From Nonomuraea muscovyensis (GTDB lineage: Bacteria; Actinomycetota; Actinomycetes; Streptosporangiales; Streptosporangiaceae): a DNA stretch of 64,000 nt. The position numbers and the translations under genes were made by a program. The notes below the pieces were generated by a model, which had not been told where the DNA came from, searched no databases, and saw only the letters and a list, made by a program, of their open reading frames with translations. Below, piece by piece: positions 53,781 to 62,674 of this stretch (the stretch's first letter is position 1; every line of letters begins with the position of its first letter). The stretch spans positions 1,426,001 through 1,490,000 of the forward strand of contig NZ_JACHJB010000002.1 in NCBI RefSeq assembly GCF_014207745.1, read 5' to 3'.

Positions 53781-55217
53781 GTGAGAGAGAACCTCGCCCG
53801 GCGCTGGGCGTGCCTCATCCTGGGCGGGGCGCTGCTGATGCCGTACATGATGGTCGGCGTGCTGATCACCGGCCTGGCCGGGCAGGGGACGGCCACCCTG
53901 ATGCTGCCGGTCGAGGCGGGGGTGTTCGTGGCGGTGTTGCCGGTCGTCGCGATCACGGGCCTGTTCCTGCCGGTGCGCGGGCTGGCGGTGAGCGCGGCCC
54001 AGGGCCTGCTGGGGGCGCGGGTGGTGACGCCGCCGAGGCAGGCGCGCCGGTCGTGGCAGGAGCGGCGCCGCACGGCGGCCTGGTTCACCGCGCACCTGGC
54101 GGTGGGCGGCGTGGTCAGCGGGTGCACGCTGGCGATGGTGCCGTTCACGGTGTTCACGCTGGCGCAGCCGTTCGTCCCGGGGCCGACGGACGTGTTCGTG
54201 CTGCGCGTGGCCACGGGCTGGCCGGAGGCGGGGTGGGCGCTGATGGGCGTGGTCGGGCTGGCGGGGCTGGTGGCCCTGGTGGCGGGGGCCGGTGCGCTGC
54301 TGGCCAGGCTGGCGCCCGTCCTGCTCGGGCCGACGCCGGGTGAGCGGCTGGCGGCGGCCGAGGAGCACGCCCGCACCCTGGCCGAGCGCAACCGGCTGGC
54401 GCGCGAGCTGCACGACTCGGTCGGCCACGCGCTGAGCGTCGTCACCCTGCAGGCGGCCGCGGCGGGCCGGGTGCTCGACCGGGATCCGGCGACGGCGCGT
54501 ACGGCGCTGGCCGCGATCGAGCAGTCGGCCCGTTCGGCGCTCCACGACCTCGACCACGTGCTCGGCGTCCTGCGTCAGAACGAGACACCGCCCGGGCGCC
54601 AGGACGAGCCGCCTTCCGGCGGGCGCACTCCGCACACCGCGCACGGGGCGCGGGGCGCCCGCGCGCCACAGGCCACGCTGGCCGATCTGGGTGAGCTGGT
54701 CGCCGGCTCGGGGGCGCGGGTGCGGCACGAGGTGGGCGACCTGTCGGGCGTCCCGGCGGTGCTCTCCCGCGAGGCGTACCGGATCGTCCAGGAGGCGCTG
54801 ACCAACGCGCTCAAGTACGGGCGGGGGCCGGTGCGGCTGGCCGTCGGCGTCCAGGACGGCGACCTGCGGCTGGAGGTGAGCAACCCGATCGGCACGCGGG
54901 CCGGCCGGCCGGGCGGCAGGGGCCTGACCGGCATGCGCGAGCGGGTCCGGCTCCTGCACGGTGAGCTGGAGGCGGGCCCCGTGACCTCGCGTGCGGACAC
55001 CGCGCCGGACGGCCGGCCCGAGGCGGGGGCCGTGGCCCCGGATGGGGGCGTCCCGGATGGAGGCGTCCCAGATGGAGGCGTCCCGGATGGAGGCGTCCCG
55101 GATGGAGGCGTCCCGGATGGAGGCGTCCCGGATGGAGGCGTCCCGGATGGAGGCGGTCGGGGCGAGCAGGGGTGGTGGCGCGTCTCGGCGCGGCTGCCGC
55201 TACGGTCAGGCGCATGA
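53781..55217 (+). CDS. NarL-type sensor histidine kinase with PDGGV repeat
   Basis: 478 residues, GTG start, probably leaderless. Four membrane helices in residues 10-180, DHp domain with His211 in LARELHDSVGHALSVVTLQ, and HATPase with VQEALTNALKYG and GGRGLTGMRERVRLLHG. Between the last ATP-lid helix and the final strand (GWWRVSARLPL) lies an insertion that contains eight PDGGV units. An unordered linker (RQNETPPGRQDEPPSGG...) also splits the two catalytic domains. It phosphorylates the overlapping response regulator. The signal is unknown; ABC or drug-export targets common for such pairs are not adjacent. Confidence 0.93.
   Translation: MRENLARRWACLILGGALLMPYMMVGVLITGLAGQGTATLMLPVEAGVFVAVLPVVAITGLFLPVRGLAVSAAQGLLGARVVTPPRQARRSWQERRRTAAWFTAHLAVGGVVSGCTLAMVPFTVFTLAQPFVPGPTDVFVLRVATGWPEAGWALMGVVGLAGLVALVAGAGALLARLAPVLLGPTPGERLAAAEEHARTLAERNRLARELHDSVGHALSVVTLQAAAAGRVLDRDPATARTALAAIEQSARSALHDLDHVLGVLRQNETPPGRQDEPPSGGRTPHTAHGARGARAPQATLADLGELVAGSGARVRHEVGDLSGVPAVLSREAYRIVQEALTNALKYGRGPVRLAVGVQDGDLRLEVSNPIGTRAGRPGGRGLTGMRERVRLLHGELEAGPVTSRADTAPDGRPEAGAVAPDGGVPDGGVPDGGVPDGGVPDGGVPDGGVPDGGVPDGGGRGEQGWWRVSARLPLRSGA
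55038..55157 (+). repeat. 15-bp tandem array, eight copies, coding PDGGV
   Basis: Eight in-frame units of CCGGATGGAGGCGTC with few changes (first has GGG for GGA, third CCA, last GGT). As 15 is a multiple of 3, copy number can change without losing the frame. Confidence 0.97.
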
Positions 55218-55852
55218 CAGTCAGGATCGTGATCGCCGACGACGAGGACCTCGTACGCGCCGGCCTGCGCGTCATCCTCGACACCGAGCCCGGCCTGGCC
55301 GTCGTCGGCGAGGCGGCCGACGGGGCGGAGGTGGTGCCGGTGGTGCGCCGGGAGCGGCCGGACGTCGTGCTGATGGACGTGCGCATGCCCGCGCTCGACG
55401 GCATCCAGGCCACCCGCCGCCTGGTGGCGATGGCGGAGCCGCCGAAGGTGCTGGTGGTGACGACGTTCGAGAACGACGACCACGTCTACGACGCGCTGCG
55501 CGCGGGCGCCGACGGATTCCTGCTCAAGCGGACCCGGCCCGACGAGCTGGTGCGTGCCGTGAAGCTGGTGGCCCGGGGGGAGACGCTGCTGTTCCCCGCG
55601 GCGATCCGGACGCTGGCCGGCCGCCGGCCCACCGTGCCGGTGCCGGGCATCGACCGGCTGACCGGCCGGGAGGGCGACGTGCTGCGCCTGATGGCCCGGG
55701 GCCTGAACAACGGTGAGATCGCGACGGAGCTGACGCTCGGCCAGGAGACGGTCAAGACCCACGTCGGCAACGTGCTGGCCAAGCTCGGCGTCCGCGACCG
55801 CACCCAGGCCGTCATCGCCGCCTACGAGTCGGGCTTCGTGTCACCCCGCTGA
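55214..55852 (+). CDS. NarL/LuxR-family response regulator
   Basis: 212 residues from ATG 55214, overlapping the kinase stop. Receiver domain with Asp55 in VVLMDVRMPALDG, Thr in VVTTFEND, Lys in GFLLKRTRP, and a C-terminal LuxR helix-turn-helix LTGREGDVLRLMARGLNNGE with TVKTHVGNVLAKLG. It acts with the kinase as one coupled unit. Confidence 0.95.
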   Translation: MTVRIVIADDEDLVRAGLRVILDTEPGLAVVGEAADGAEVVPVVRRERPDVVLMDVRMPALDGIQATRRLVAMAEPPKVLVVTTFENDDHVYDALRAGADGFLLKRTRPDELVRAVKLVARGETLLFPAAIRTLAGRRPTVPVPGIDRLTGREGDVLRLMARGLNNGEIATELTLGQETVKTHVGNVLAKLGVRDRTQAVIAAYESGFVSPR

Positions 55853-55922
55853 GCCCCCGCCGAGCCCCCCGGCTGAGCAACCCGAGATCTCCGCGGCCGC
55901 ACCCGGCTGGACGCCTCCGGGC

Positions 55923-56783
55923 TCACGCGCCCCGGGACGCCTCCAGGATGCGGGAGGCGGGCAGCAGGGAGGCCTCCGTGGCCGTCATGCCCGTGGCCGC
56001 CAGGTGGGCGTCCACCAACCGCAACCCCACCGCGTATCCCGCCATGTCGGGAATGCCACGCGGTTCGGCGCCGAACCGGGTCATGGCGGTGTCCCCCAGC
56101 ACGTACGCGGGCGTGTGCATCATCCCGGCCAGATCGGCGTCCGCCATGATCTTCGCGTACGCGGCGTCGAACGCCTCCCCGGTGACCATCGACGACCACG
56201 GCCCCATGGCCTCGGGCCCCGACAGCTCCCGGACGAACGCCTCGGCCAGCCCCTCGGCGACCACGTGCTCGGCGACGGTCACGGCCGCCGGGTCCCACTC
56301 GACGCTCCGGTAGCGCACGTTGTGGTGGTACTCGTGCACCGCGCAGTGCGCGATCCGGCCGATCGTCTCGTCGGTGGGCCAGGCCAGCAGGTACAGCCAT
56401 CCGGGCGAGCCGCCCATGCCGTAGTAGCCGCCGGCGACGCGCATCAGGTAGTCGTCGTCGGGGTTGCCGAGCATGAACATGACCTGCAGGGAGTCGCCCT
56501 GCGGCGCGTCCGCGAACCGCTCGCGGGCGCGGGTCAGCTCCCGCTCGACCTGACCGAGCACGTCGGCGTCGATCATGCGGTGGACCGCGTCGAGGTAGCG
56601 CGGGTCGTCGGCGTCCACCCGGAAGCCGGAGCCCAGGTGGTGGATGTCGACGATGTCACCCGGCATGGGAATGGCGGAGCGCATGGGCGCCAGCAGCTCC
56701 CGCAGAGCGTCCGGGCGCTGGTCCAGGGGCCGCTCCAGCAGGGCGGCCATGGCGGTGAGCGTGTCGTGCACGATGAACGTCAT
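55923..56783 (-). CDS. DUF2268 putative zinc-dependent protein
   Basis: 286 residues, no signal peptide. The metal-binding motif HEYHHN (HExxH, about 150) and a downstream acidic site VAEGLAEAFV (about 178) suit the DUF2268 family of gluzincin-like predicted peptidases. The N-terminal half holds an HLGSGFRVDADDPRYLD stretch. Its substrate is unknown. It stands alone, converging with the response regulator. Confidence 0.88.
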   Translation of the reverse strand: MTFIVHDTLTAMAALLERPLDQRPDALRELLAPMRSAIPMPGDIVDIHHLGSGFRVDADDPRYLDAVHRMIDADVLGQVERELTRARERFADAPQGDSLQVMFMLGNPDDDYLMRVAGGYYGMGGSPGWLYLLAWPTDETIGRIAHCAVHEYHHNVRYRSVEWDPAAVTVAEHVVAEGLAEAFVRELSGPEAMGPWSSMVTGEAFDAAYAKIMADADLAGMMHTPAYVLGDTAMTRFGAEPRGIPDMAGYAVGLRLVDAHLAATGMTATEASLLPASRILEASRGA

Positions 56784-56831
56784 GCCGGGGACGCTAAAGC
56801 CTCACCCGACGTGAGGCTCAAGCCGGAAACG

Positions 56832-57602
56832 TCAGAGCGGCCCCTCGTCCAGCGGGTCCTCCCCCTGCGACGGGCCGGGCGTGCCCGGGCCGGATTCGGA
56901 CGGCGACGGCGACGGGCTCGGGGACGGCTGGCGCGGGTCCGGCGAGACGGGGGTCGGCGGCGGGCTCGGCTCGAAGCTGGTCGGCGGCAGCGGCCGGGGC
57001 ACCTGCTCGGTGTCGGCCCGGCCGAACAGCATCAGCAGCGCCATGACGGTGAGCAGCAGCACCAGCCCGGCCAGCACGAGCAGGGCCGCCAGGACCCGCT
57101 GGCGGGTCTCGGTCAGCGGCCTGCGGCCCGGCGGCGGCCCCGGCAGCGCGGGCGCCCGGTCGGTCAGCCAGTAGGGGACGAAGTCGGGCCCGTGCGCCGG
57201 CCCGATGAACGTGCCGCCCACCATGACCGGTTCCAGGAACCGTTCGGCCCCCGGCCGGCCCGGCGCGTACGGCACGGCCACCCACGGCGCCCGGCCCGTG
57301 TCCATCGCGATCACCTGGGGCGCGTCCTCCAGCACCGCGGCCCGCCCCCGCACGGCCCGCCCGAGCCAGCCGCGCACGCCGCTCCGCGTGGCCGTCTCCC
57401 TGATCGCGGTGACGAACCGCTCGCGCGCCGCCGCGTCGAGCGCCGCGCCGCGCGTCAGCACGGCCAGGGACACCGCGCGCCCGTCGGCCGCCTGTCCCAG
57501 GTAGACGAACCCGGCCGGCGCGGCGTGCAGGCGCGCCTGAACCACGAACGGCCCCAGCCGGGGAGGATCGCCGTACAGCAGCGGACTTGCCACGATTGCC
57601 AT
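56832..57602 (-). CDS. Membrane protein with degenerate kinase N-lobe
   Basis: 256 residues. Residues 8-125 follow the N-lobe of actinobacterial Ser/Thr kinases: DPPRLGPFVVQARLHAAPAG aligns with the VGPYRLLxRLGxGGMG start, then FVYLGQAADGRAVSLAVL with VYLGRxxxGRxVAVKVV. The glycine loop is lost (HAAPAG) and the VAVK lysine is Ala. PWVAVPYAPGRPG matches the hinge strand (WLATxYVPG). No C-lobe follows. One membrane helix (VLAALLVLAGLVLLLTVMAL, about 175-197) is followed by a Pro/Ser-rich tail. It may bind a kinase or its ligand; it cannot transfer phosphate. Confidence 0.75.
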   Translation of the reverse strand: MAIVASPLLYGDPPRLGPFVVQARLHAAPAGFVYLGQAADGRAVSLAVLTRGAALDAAARERFVTAIRETATRSGVRGWLGRAVRGRAAVLEDAPQVIAMDTGRAPWVAVPYAPGRPGAERFLEPVMVGGTFIGPAHGPDFVPYWLTDRAPALPGPPPGRRPLTETRQRVLAALLVLAGLVLLLTVMALLMLFGRADTEQVPRPLPPTSFEPSPPPTPVSPDPRQPSPSPSPSPSESGPGTPGPSQGEDPLDEGPL

Positions 57603-57658
57603 GAAAGCACAGACGTGGCGTGGTGCACGTTCGCGGCGCGTTTGGTGGAATGGGCCTC

Positions 57659-58660
57659 ATGAGCGTCGCCGAAGAGTTGCCGGACGGAACCGACGCGGCC
57701 GTGCTGCGTCAGACCCTGGACGAGGTCCGCAGGGTCATCGTCGGGCAGGAACACATGGTCGAGAGGCTGATCGTCGCGTTGCTGGCACGCGGGCACTGTC
57801 TGCTCGAAGGGGTTCCGGGCGTCGCCAAGACCCTCGCCGCCTCCACGCTGGCCACCGTCGTGGGCGGCTCGTTCGCCCGGATCCAGTTCACTCCCGACCT
57901 GGTGCCGAGCGACATCGTCGGCACCCGCGTGTTCCACCCGTCCAACGAGAAGTTCGACGTCGAGCTGGGGCCGGTGTTCGTCAACTTCCTGCTCGCCGAC
58001 GAGATCAACCGCGCTCCCGCGAAGGTGCAGTCGGCGCTGCTGGAGGTCATGGCCGAACGCCAGGTCACGCTGGCCGGCGTGACGCACCCACTGCCCAGGC
58101 CGTTCATCGTGCTGGCCACCCAGAACCCGATCGAGTCCGAGGGCGTCTACCCGCTGCCGGAGGTGCAGCGCGACCGCTTCCTGTTCCGGGTCCGGGTGCC
58201 GCATCCCACCGCCCACGAGGAGCTGGAGATCCTGCACCGGATGAGCGTCAAGCCGCCGGTGCCCGAGCGGGTGCTCGACCCGGAGCGCCTGCAGGCTCTG
58301 CAGGACGCCGCCGATCAGGTCTCGGTGCACCAGTTGGTCGCCGACTACGTCGTCCGGCTCGTCATGTCCACCCGCGCGCCGGCCGAGTACGGCCTGGGCG
58401 AGCTGGGCGAGACCATCGAGATCGGCGTCAGCCCGCGCGCCACCCTGGGCCTGGTGTCGGCCGGGCGCGCCCTGGCGCTGCTGCGCGGCCGCGACTACCT
58501 GCTGCCCGACGACATCCGCGACGTGGCCGTCGACGTGATGGCGCACCGGCTCATGCTCACCTTCGACGCCCTGGCCGACGGCGTCGACCCCGAGCAGGTC
58601 GTGCGACAGATCCTGCACGCCGTGCCCCCGCCCCTCGTCGTCTGGAACCAGCAGCGGTGA
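57659..58660 (+). CDS. MoxR-family AAA+ ATPase
   Basis: 333 residues from ATG 57659. Walker A LLEGVPGVAKTLAAS (about 51), Walker B VNFLLADEINRAPAKVQSAL (about 117), sensor 1 FIVLATQNPIESEG, arginine finger region EVQRDRFLFRV, sensor 2 GVSPRATLGLV. MoxR proteins work as chaperones to insert metal or activate VWA-domain partners. The next two genes, DUF58 and VWA, are linked by GTGA and ATGA overlaps, so this is the standard MoxR-DUF58-VWA unit, here with the single VWA protein. Confidence 0.95.
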   Translation: MSVAEELPDGTDAAVLRQTLDEVRRVIVGQEHMVERLIVALLARGHCLLEGVPGVAKTLAASTLATVVGGSFARIQFTPDLVPSDIVGTRVFHPSNEKFDVELGPVFVNFLLADEINRAPAKVQSALLEVMAERQVTLAGVTHPLPRPFIVLATQNPIESEGVYPLPEVQRDRFLFRVRVPHPTAHEELEILHRMSVKPPVPERVLDPERLQALQDAADQVSVHQLVADYVVRLVMSTRAPAEYGLGELGETIEIGVSPRATLGLVSAGRALALLRGRDYLLPDDIRDVAVDVMAHRLMLTFDALADGVDPEQVVRQILHAVPPPLVVWNQQR

Positions 58661-59643
58661 CGACCCCGCCGACACCCCCACCGAGCACGCCACCCGCGCC
58701 CCGGCGGACGACGACGGCCGAGCAGGCGCTGCGCCGTCTCGAACTGAAGGTGATGCGAAAGCTCGACGGCCTGCTGCACGGCGCCCACCAGGGGCTGCTG
58801 CCCGGCCCCGGCAGCGAGTCCGGCGACAGCCGCGTCTACGTGCCGGGCGAGGACGACGTGCGCCGCATGGACTGGGCGGTCACGGCGCGCACCACGGTGC
58901 CGCACGTGCGCGACCTGATCGCCGACCGCGAACTGGAGACCTGGGCGCTGGCCGACCTGTCCCCCAGCATGGACTTCGGCACCGCCGACACCGACAAGCG
59001 CGACCTGGTCGTGTCCGCGGTCGGCGCCATCGGGTTCCTGTCGAGCCGGCTGGGCGACCGGTTCGGCGCGCTGGTGATCCACGACGAGCACGTGCACCGC
59101 ATGCCCGCGCGCTCCGGCCGCCCCGCCCTGTACGGGCTGCTCCACTCGCTGATGGACGCTCCCCGCGGCCAGGTCGTGGCCGATCCGCCCGATCTGGCGG
59201 AGGGGATCGACGTGCTGGCCGCCGCCCGCCGGCGGAGAGGCATGCGGGTGGTGGTGTCCGACTTCCTCGACGCGCGGCCGGTGCTCGACCCCGGCGCGGA
59301 GCGGCCGTGGGAGCGGCCGATCCGGCGGCTGGCGGCCCGTCACCAGGTGCTCGCGGTCGAGGTGATCGACCCGCGCGAGCTGGAGTTGCCCGACGTGGGC
59401 CGGGTCGCGTTCGCCGACCCCGAGACCGGGAAAGTACGCGAAGTGCACCTTTCGCCCAAAGTTCGCCGCGCCTACGCCGAGGCCGCCGCGCTCCAGCGTG
59501 ACGGCACCCGGGCGGCCCTGCGCCGCGCGGGCGTCGCGCACCTGGTGCTGCGCACCGACCGCGACTGGGTGTTCGACATCGCGCAGTTCGTGCTGCGCCA
59601 GCGCCGCACGGGCCACCTGCAGCACCGGAGGGCCGCCCCATGA
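58657..59643 (+). CDS. DUF58 protein
   Basis: 328 residues, GTG start overlapping the moxR stop. A Pro-rich start ([18 protein letters not shown]), then the DUF58 core: GESG-like [22 protein letters not shown], the [20 protein letters not shown] segment with a degenerate metal site (DLSPSMDFG), and [34 protein letters not shown]. No membrane helices, unlike longer DUF58 proteins. It likely forms a complex with the MoxR ATPase. Confidence 0.93.
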   Translation: MTTPPTPPPSTPPAPRRTTTAEQALRRLELKVMRKLDGLLHGAHQGLLPGPGSESGDSRVYVPGEDDVRRMDWAVTARTTVPHVRDLIADRELETWALADLSPSMDFGTADTDKRDLVVSAVGAIGFLSSRLGDRFGALVIHDEHVHRMPARSGRPALYGLLHSLMDAPRGQVVADPPDLAEGIDVLAAARRRRGMRVVVSDFLDARPVLDPGAERPWERPIRRLAARHQVLAVEVIDPRELELPDVGRVAFADPETGKVREVHLSPKVRRAYAEAAALQRDGTRAALRRAGVAHLVLRTDRDWVFDIAQFVLRQRRTGHLQHRRAAP

Positions 59644-60587
59644 CCTTCCTGTCCCCCGGGTGGCTGTGGCTGTTCGTGCTGCCCACGCTGCTGGTCGCCG
59701 GCTACGTCGCCGCGCAGCTCGCCCGGCGCCGCTACACCGTGCGCTTCACCAACCTGGCGCTGCTCGACCTGGTGGCGCCGGCCGGGCCGGGCTGGCGACG
59801 CCACGTGGCGCCGCTGTTGTTCCTCGTCATGATGTCGCTGCTGGTGATCGGCGCGGCCAGGCCCGCCGACCAGGTGCGGGTGCCACGCGACCGGGCCACG
59901 ATCATGATCGCCCTGGACGTGTCGCTGTCGATGGACGCCGACGACGTGCAACCCGACCGGATCACCGCCGCCAAGACGGCCGCCCAGGCGTTCGTCAAGG
60001 AGCTGCCCGACCGGTTCAACGTGGGCGTGGTGTCCTTCGCCCGCTCGGCCAACGTCGTCATCTCCCCCACGACCGACCACCAGGCCGTGGTGACCTCGAT
60101 CGGCAACCTGTCGACCCGGCCCGGCACGGCGATCGGCGAGGCGGTGTTCAACGCGCTCGACTCGGTGCGCTCGTTCGACCAGGAGGCCGCCACCGACCCG
60201 CCGCCCGCCGCGATCGTGCTGCTGTCCGACGGCGACAACACCTCCGGCCGCTCGGTCGCCGAGGCCATCGAGTCGGCCAAGCAGGCGCGGGTGCCGGTCT
60301 CCACGATCGCGTACGGCACGCAGGAGGGCACCGTCAACATCGACGGCCGGCCGGTGAACGTGCCCGTCAACAAGCAGACCCTGCAGACGCTGTCCAAGGG
60401 CACCAGTGGCCGGGCCTACTCGGCCGAGTCGGGCAGCGAGCTGCGCGACGTCTACGAGCAGATCGGCACCTCGCTCGGCTACAAGCTGGTCGACCAGGAG
60501 GTCACGCAGGCGTTCCTGGTGGCCGCGATCGTGGTGGGGGCGCTGATGGCGGGCGCCGCCGTGCTGTTCGGCACCCGGATCCCGTAA
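59640..60587 (+). CDS. VWA-domain membrane protein (BatA type)
   Basis: 315 residues, ATGA overlap with the DUF58 gene. Two N-terminal helices ([20 protein letters not shown] and [20 protein letters not shown]), a VWA domain with complete MIDAS ([35 protein letters not shown]), and a C-terminal helix ([20 protein letters not shown]). It would bind a metal-dependent ligand at the membrane and be acted on by MoxR. Confidence 0.94.
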   Translation: MTFLSPGWLWLFVLPTLLVAGYVAAQLARRRYTVRFTNLALLDLVAPAGPGWRRHVAPLLFLVMMSLLVIGAARPADQVRVPRDRATIMIALDVSLSMDADDVQPDRITAAKTAAQAFVKELPDRFNVGVVSFARSANVVISPTTDHQAVVTSIGNLSTRPGTAIGEAVFNALDSVRSFDQEAATDPPPAAIVLLSDGDNTSGRSVAEAIESAKQARVPVSTIAYGTQEGTVNIDGRPVNVPVNKQTLQTLSKGTSGRAYSAESGSELRDVYEQIGTSLGYKLVDQEVTQAFLVAAIVVGALMAGAAVLFGTRIP

Positions 60588-60598
60588 CGTCTAGGCCC

Positions 60599-61189
60599 GT
60601 GGCCCACTACTTCTCCGAACGGCCGGGCACGGCGAGCAGGCCCGGCAGCGTCGACCTGGTGCTGCCGGACCTGCACCTGCGGCTGGAGACCGACAGCGGT
60701 GTCTTCTCGCCCGAGCGGGTCGACGTCGGCACCCGGATCCTGCTGGAGACGGTCCCGCCGCCGCCGGCCGAGGGCGACCTGCTCGACCTCGGGTGCGGCT
60801 ACGGGCCGATCGCGCTGACCATGGCCTCGCGCGCCCCCGGGGCGACCGTGTGGGCCGTGGACGTCAACCGGCGTGCCGTCGAGCTGACCGAGCGCAACGC
60901 CCGGACCGCGGGCCTCCACCACGTCAGGCCCGTGCACGCCGACGAACTGCCGGACGGGGTGACCTTCCGGGCCATCTGGTCCAACCCGGCCATCCGGATC
61001 GGCAAGCAGGCCCTGCACGACATGCTCACCAGGTGGCTGTCACGGCTGGCGCCCGGCGGCGTCGCCTACCTGGTCGTCCAGAAACACCTCGGCTCCGACT
61101 CCCTGCAGCGCTGGCTCGGCGAGCAGGGCTGGCAGGCCTCCCGCGAGGCCTCCCGGGCCGCCTACCGCATCCTGAAAGTGGAACGTTGA
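60599..61189 (+). CDS. RsmC-like class I methyltransferase
   Basis: 196 residues, GTG start 11 bases after the VWA stop. It has the small-subunit rRNA methyltransferase layout: VFSPERVDVGTRILLE, SAM motif LLDLGCGYGPIALTMA, acidic strand VWAVDVNRRAVELTERNA, and the catalytic FRAIWSNPAIRIG (NPPF/NPPI motif with NPAI). RsmC-type enzymes methylate G1207 of 16S rRNA. The stop overlaps the TTG of the next gene, another RNA methyltransferase. Confidence 0.88.
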   Translation: MAHYFSERPGTASRPGSVDLVLPDLHLRLETDSGVFSPERVDVGTRILLETVPPPPAEGDLLDLGCGYGPIALTMASRAPGATVWAVDVNRRAVELTERNARTAGLHHVRPVHADELPDGVTFRAIWSNPAIRIGKQALHDMLTRWLSRLAPGGVAYLVVQKHLGSDSLQRWLGEQGWQASREASRAAYRILKVER

Positions 61190-61725
61190 GAAGGCAACTC
61201 CGACCCACCGACGTCAAGCGGCTCAACCGCACCTGGCGGCGACAGACCGGCAACAGGCTCTCCCTGATCCTGGAGTCGGTGACCAGCCCGTTCAACGTGG
61301 GCTCGATCTTCCGCAGCGCCGCGGCGTTCGGCGTCGACCAGATCTGGCTCGCGGGCAACGCCACCCCGCCGACCAACCCGAAGGCGGGCAAGACCGCGCT
61401 CGGCACCGACCGGCTGGTCACCTGGCACGACCCGATGCCGGTCACCGAGGCGGTCAAGGCCGCCCGCGACGACGGCTACACCGTGCTGGCGATCGAGCTG
61501 ACCGCCGAGGCGGTGCCGCTGCACCGGGCCGACCTCGGCCGCGACGTGTGCCTGGTGGTCGGCAGCGAGGATCACGGCTGCTCCCCGGCGCTGCTCGACG
61601 CCGTCGACGGGGCCTGCTACATCCCGCAGGTCGGCCGGGTCGGCTCGGTCAACGTGGCCGTGGCCGCCGCCATCGCGCTGGCCGAGGCCCGCCGCCAGGA
61701 GTGGCAGACCCTGCCCGATTCGTAA
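61186..61725 (+). CDS. SPOUT (TrmH-like) RNA 2'-O-methyltransferase
   Basis: 179 residues from TTG 61186, which overlaps the stop of the preceding gene (TTGA). Motif 1 LESVTSPFNVGSIFRSAAAFG, motif 2 VCLVVGSEDHGCSPALLD, motif 3 CYIPQVGRVGSVNVAVAAAI; all SpoU signatures are present. It methylates ribose in tRNA or rRNA. I find no ATG or GTG that would give a full-length alternative. Confidence 0.92.
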   Translation: MRRQLRPTDVKRLNRTWRRQTGNRLSLILESVTSPFNVGSIFRSAAAFGVDQIWLAGNATPPTNPKAGKTALGTDRLVTWHDPMPVTEAVKAARDDGYTVLAIELTAEAVPLHRADLGRDVCLVVGSEDHGCSPALLDAVDGACYIPQVGRVGSVNVAVAAAIALAEARRQEWQTLPDS

Positions 61726-61783
61726 CCATCTTCTTCACTGACGTTCTTCATCCACGGATCACTCGGAAGGCATACTTCAGGAC

Positions 61784-62584
61784 GTGTACGCCCGCCGATT
61801 CGCTTTTCTGGACCATCCCGGCCCGCTGGCCTTCGCCCACCGCGGCGGCGCCGCCGAGGGCGCCGAGAACTCCGCGGAGGCCTTCGAGCGGGCCGTGCGG
61901 CTCGGCTACACCTACCTGGAGACCGACGCCCACGCCACGGCCGACGGCGTGCTGCTGGCCTTCCACGACCACACGCTGGACCGGGTGACCGACCGGCGCG
62001 GGCGCATCTCCGAGCTGCCCTACCGGGCGGTCAGGCAGGCCCGCATCGGCGGCGTCCACGAGATCCCGCTGCTGGAGGACCTGCTCGGCTCCTGGCCGGA
62101 GACCCGGTTCAACATCGACGTGAAGCAGGCCGCGGCCATCGCCCCGCTCGCCGAGGCGATCAGGCGGACCGGCTCCCACGACCGGATCTGCCTGACCTCG
62201 TTCTCCGACGAGCGCCTGGCGCTGGCCAGGGCCGCCATGGGCAAGGAGGTCTGCTCGGCGCTCGGCCCGCGCGGCGTCGCGGCGCTGCGGGCGGCCGCGA
62301 CCACCTCCGGCTACGGCCGCCTGCTGACCCGCCTGTCGCGCGCCGGCGTGCCGTGCGCGCAGGTGCCGGTGGGCTTCCGCGGGCTGCGGGTCACCACCGG
62401 CCGCCTGGTCCGTACGGCACACGCCATCGGCATGCAGGTGCACGTGTGGACGATCAACGACCCCGACCGCATGGAGCAGCTGCTCGACCTCGGTGTCGAC
62501 GGCATCATGACCGACAACGTCACCGGGCTGCGCGAGGTGCTCGACCGGCGCGGCCAGTGGCATCCCGGCCGCCTGGCCGCCTGA
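61784..62584 (+). CDS. Glycerophosphodiester phosphodiesterase
   Basis: 266 residues, GTG start. Metal-binding start AFAHRGGAAEGAENSAEAFE, then YLETDAHATADGVLLAFHDH (ExD...HD motif), TRFNIDVKQ, and the C-terminal VHVWTINDPDRMEQLLDLGV. No signal peptide; cytosolic GDPD proteins release glycerol 3-phosphate from deacylated phospholipids. It stands 58 bases after the SPOUT gene and 90 before the transporter gene on the same strand. Confidence 0.94.
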   Translation: MYARRFAFLDHPGPLAFAHRGGAAEGAENSAEAFERAVRLGYTYLETDAHATADGVLLAFHDHTLDRVTDRRGRISELPYRAVRQARIGGVHEIPLLEDLLGSWPETRFNIDVKQAAAIAPLAEAIRRTGSHDRICLTSFSDERLALARAAMGKEVCSALGPRGVAALRAAATTSGYGRLLTRLSRAGVPCAQVPVGFRGLRVTTGRLVRTAHAIGMQVHVWTINDPDRMEQLLDLGVDGIMTDNVTGLREVLDRRGQWHPGRLAA

Positions 62585-62674
62585 CCGTGCGACAGCCCGA
62601 CCGTCCGACCCCCTGTCCGACCGCCCGACCGGGCCCGGCCCCGCCGAGCCACGCCTGAGGAGCGACCCGACACC

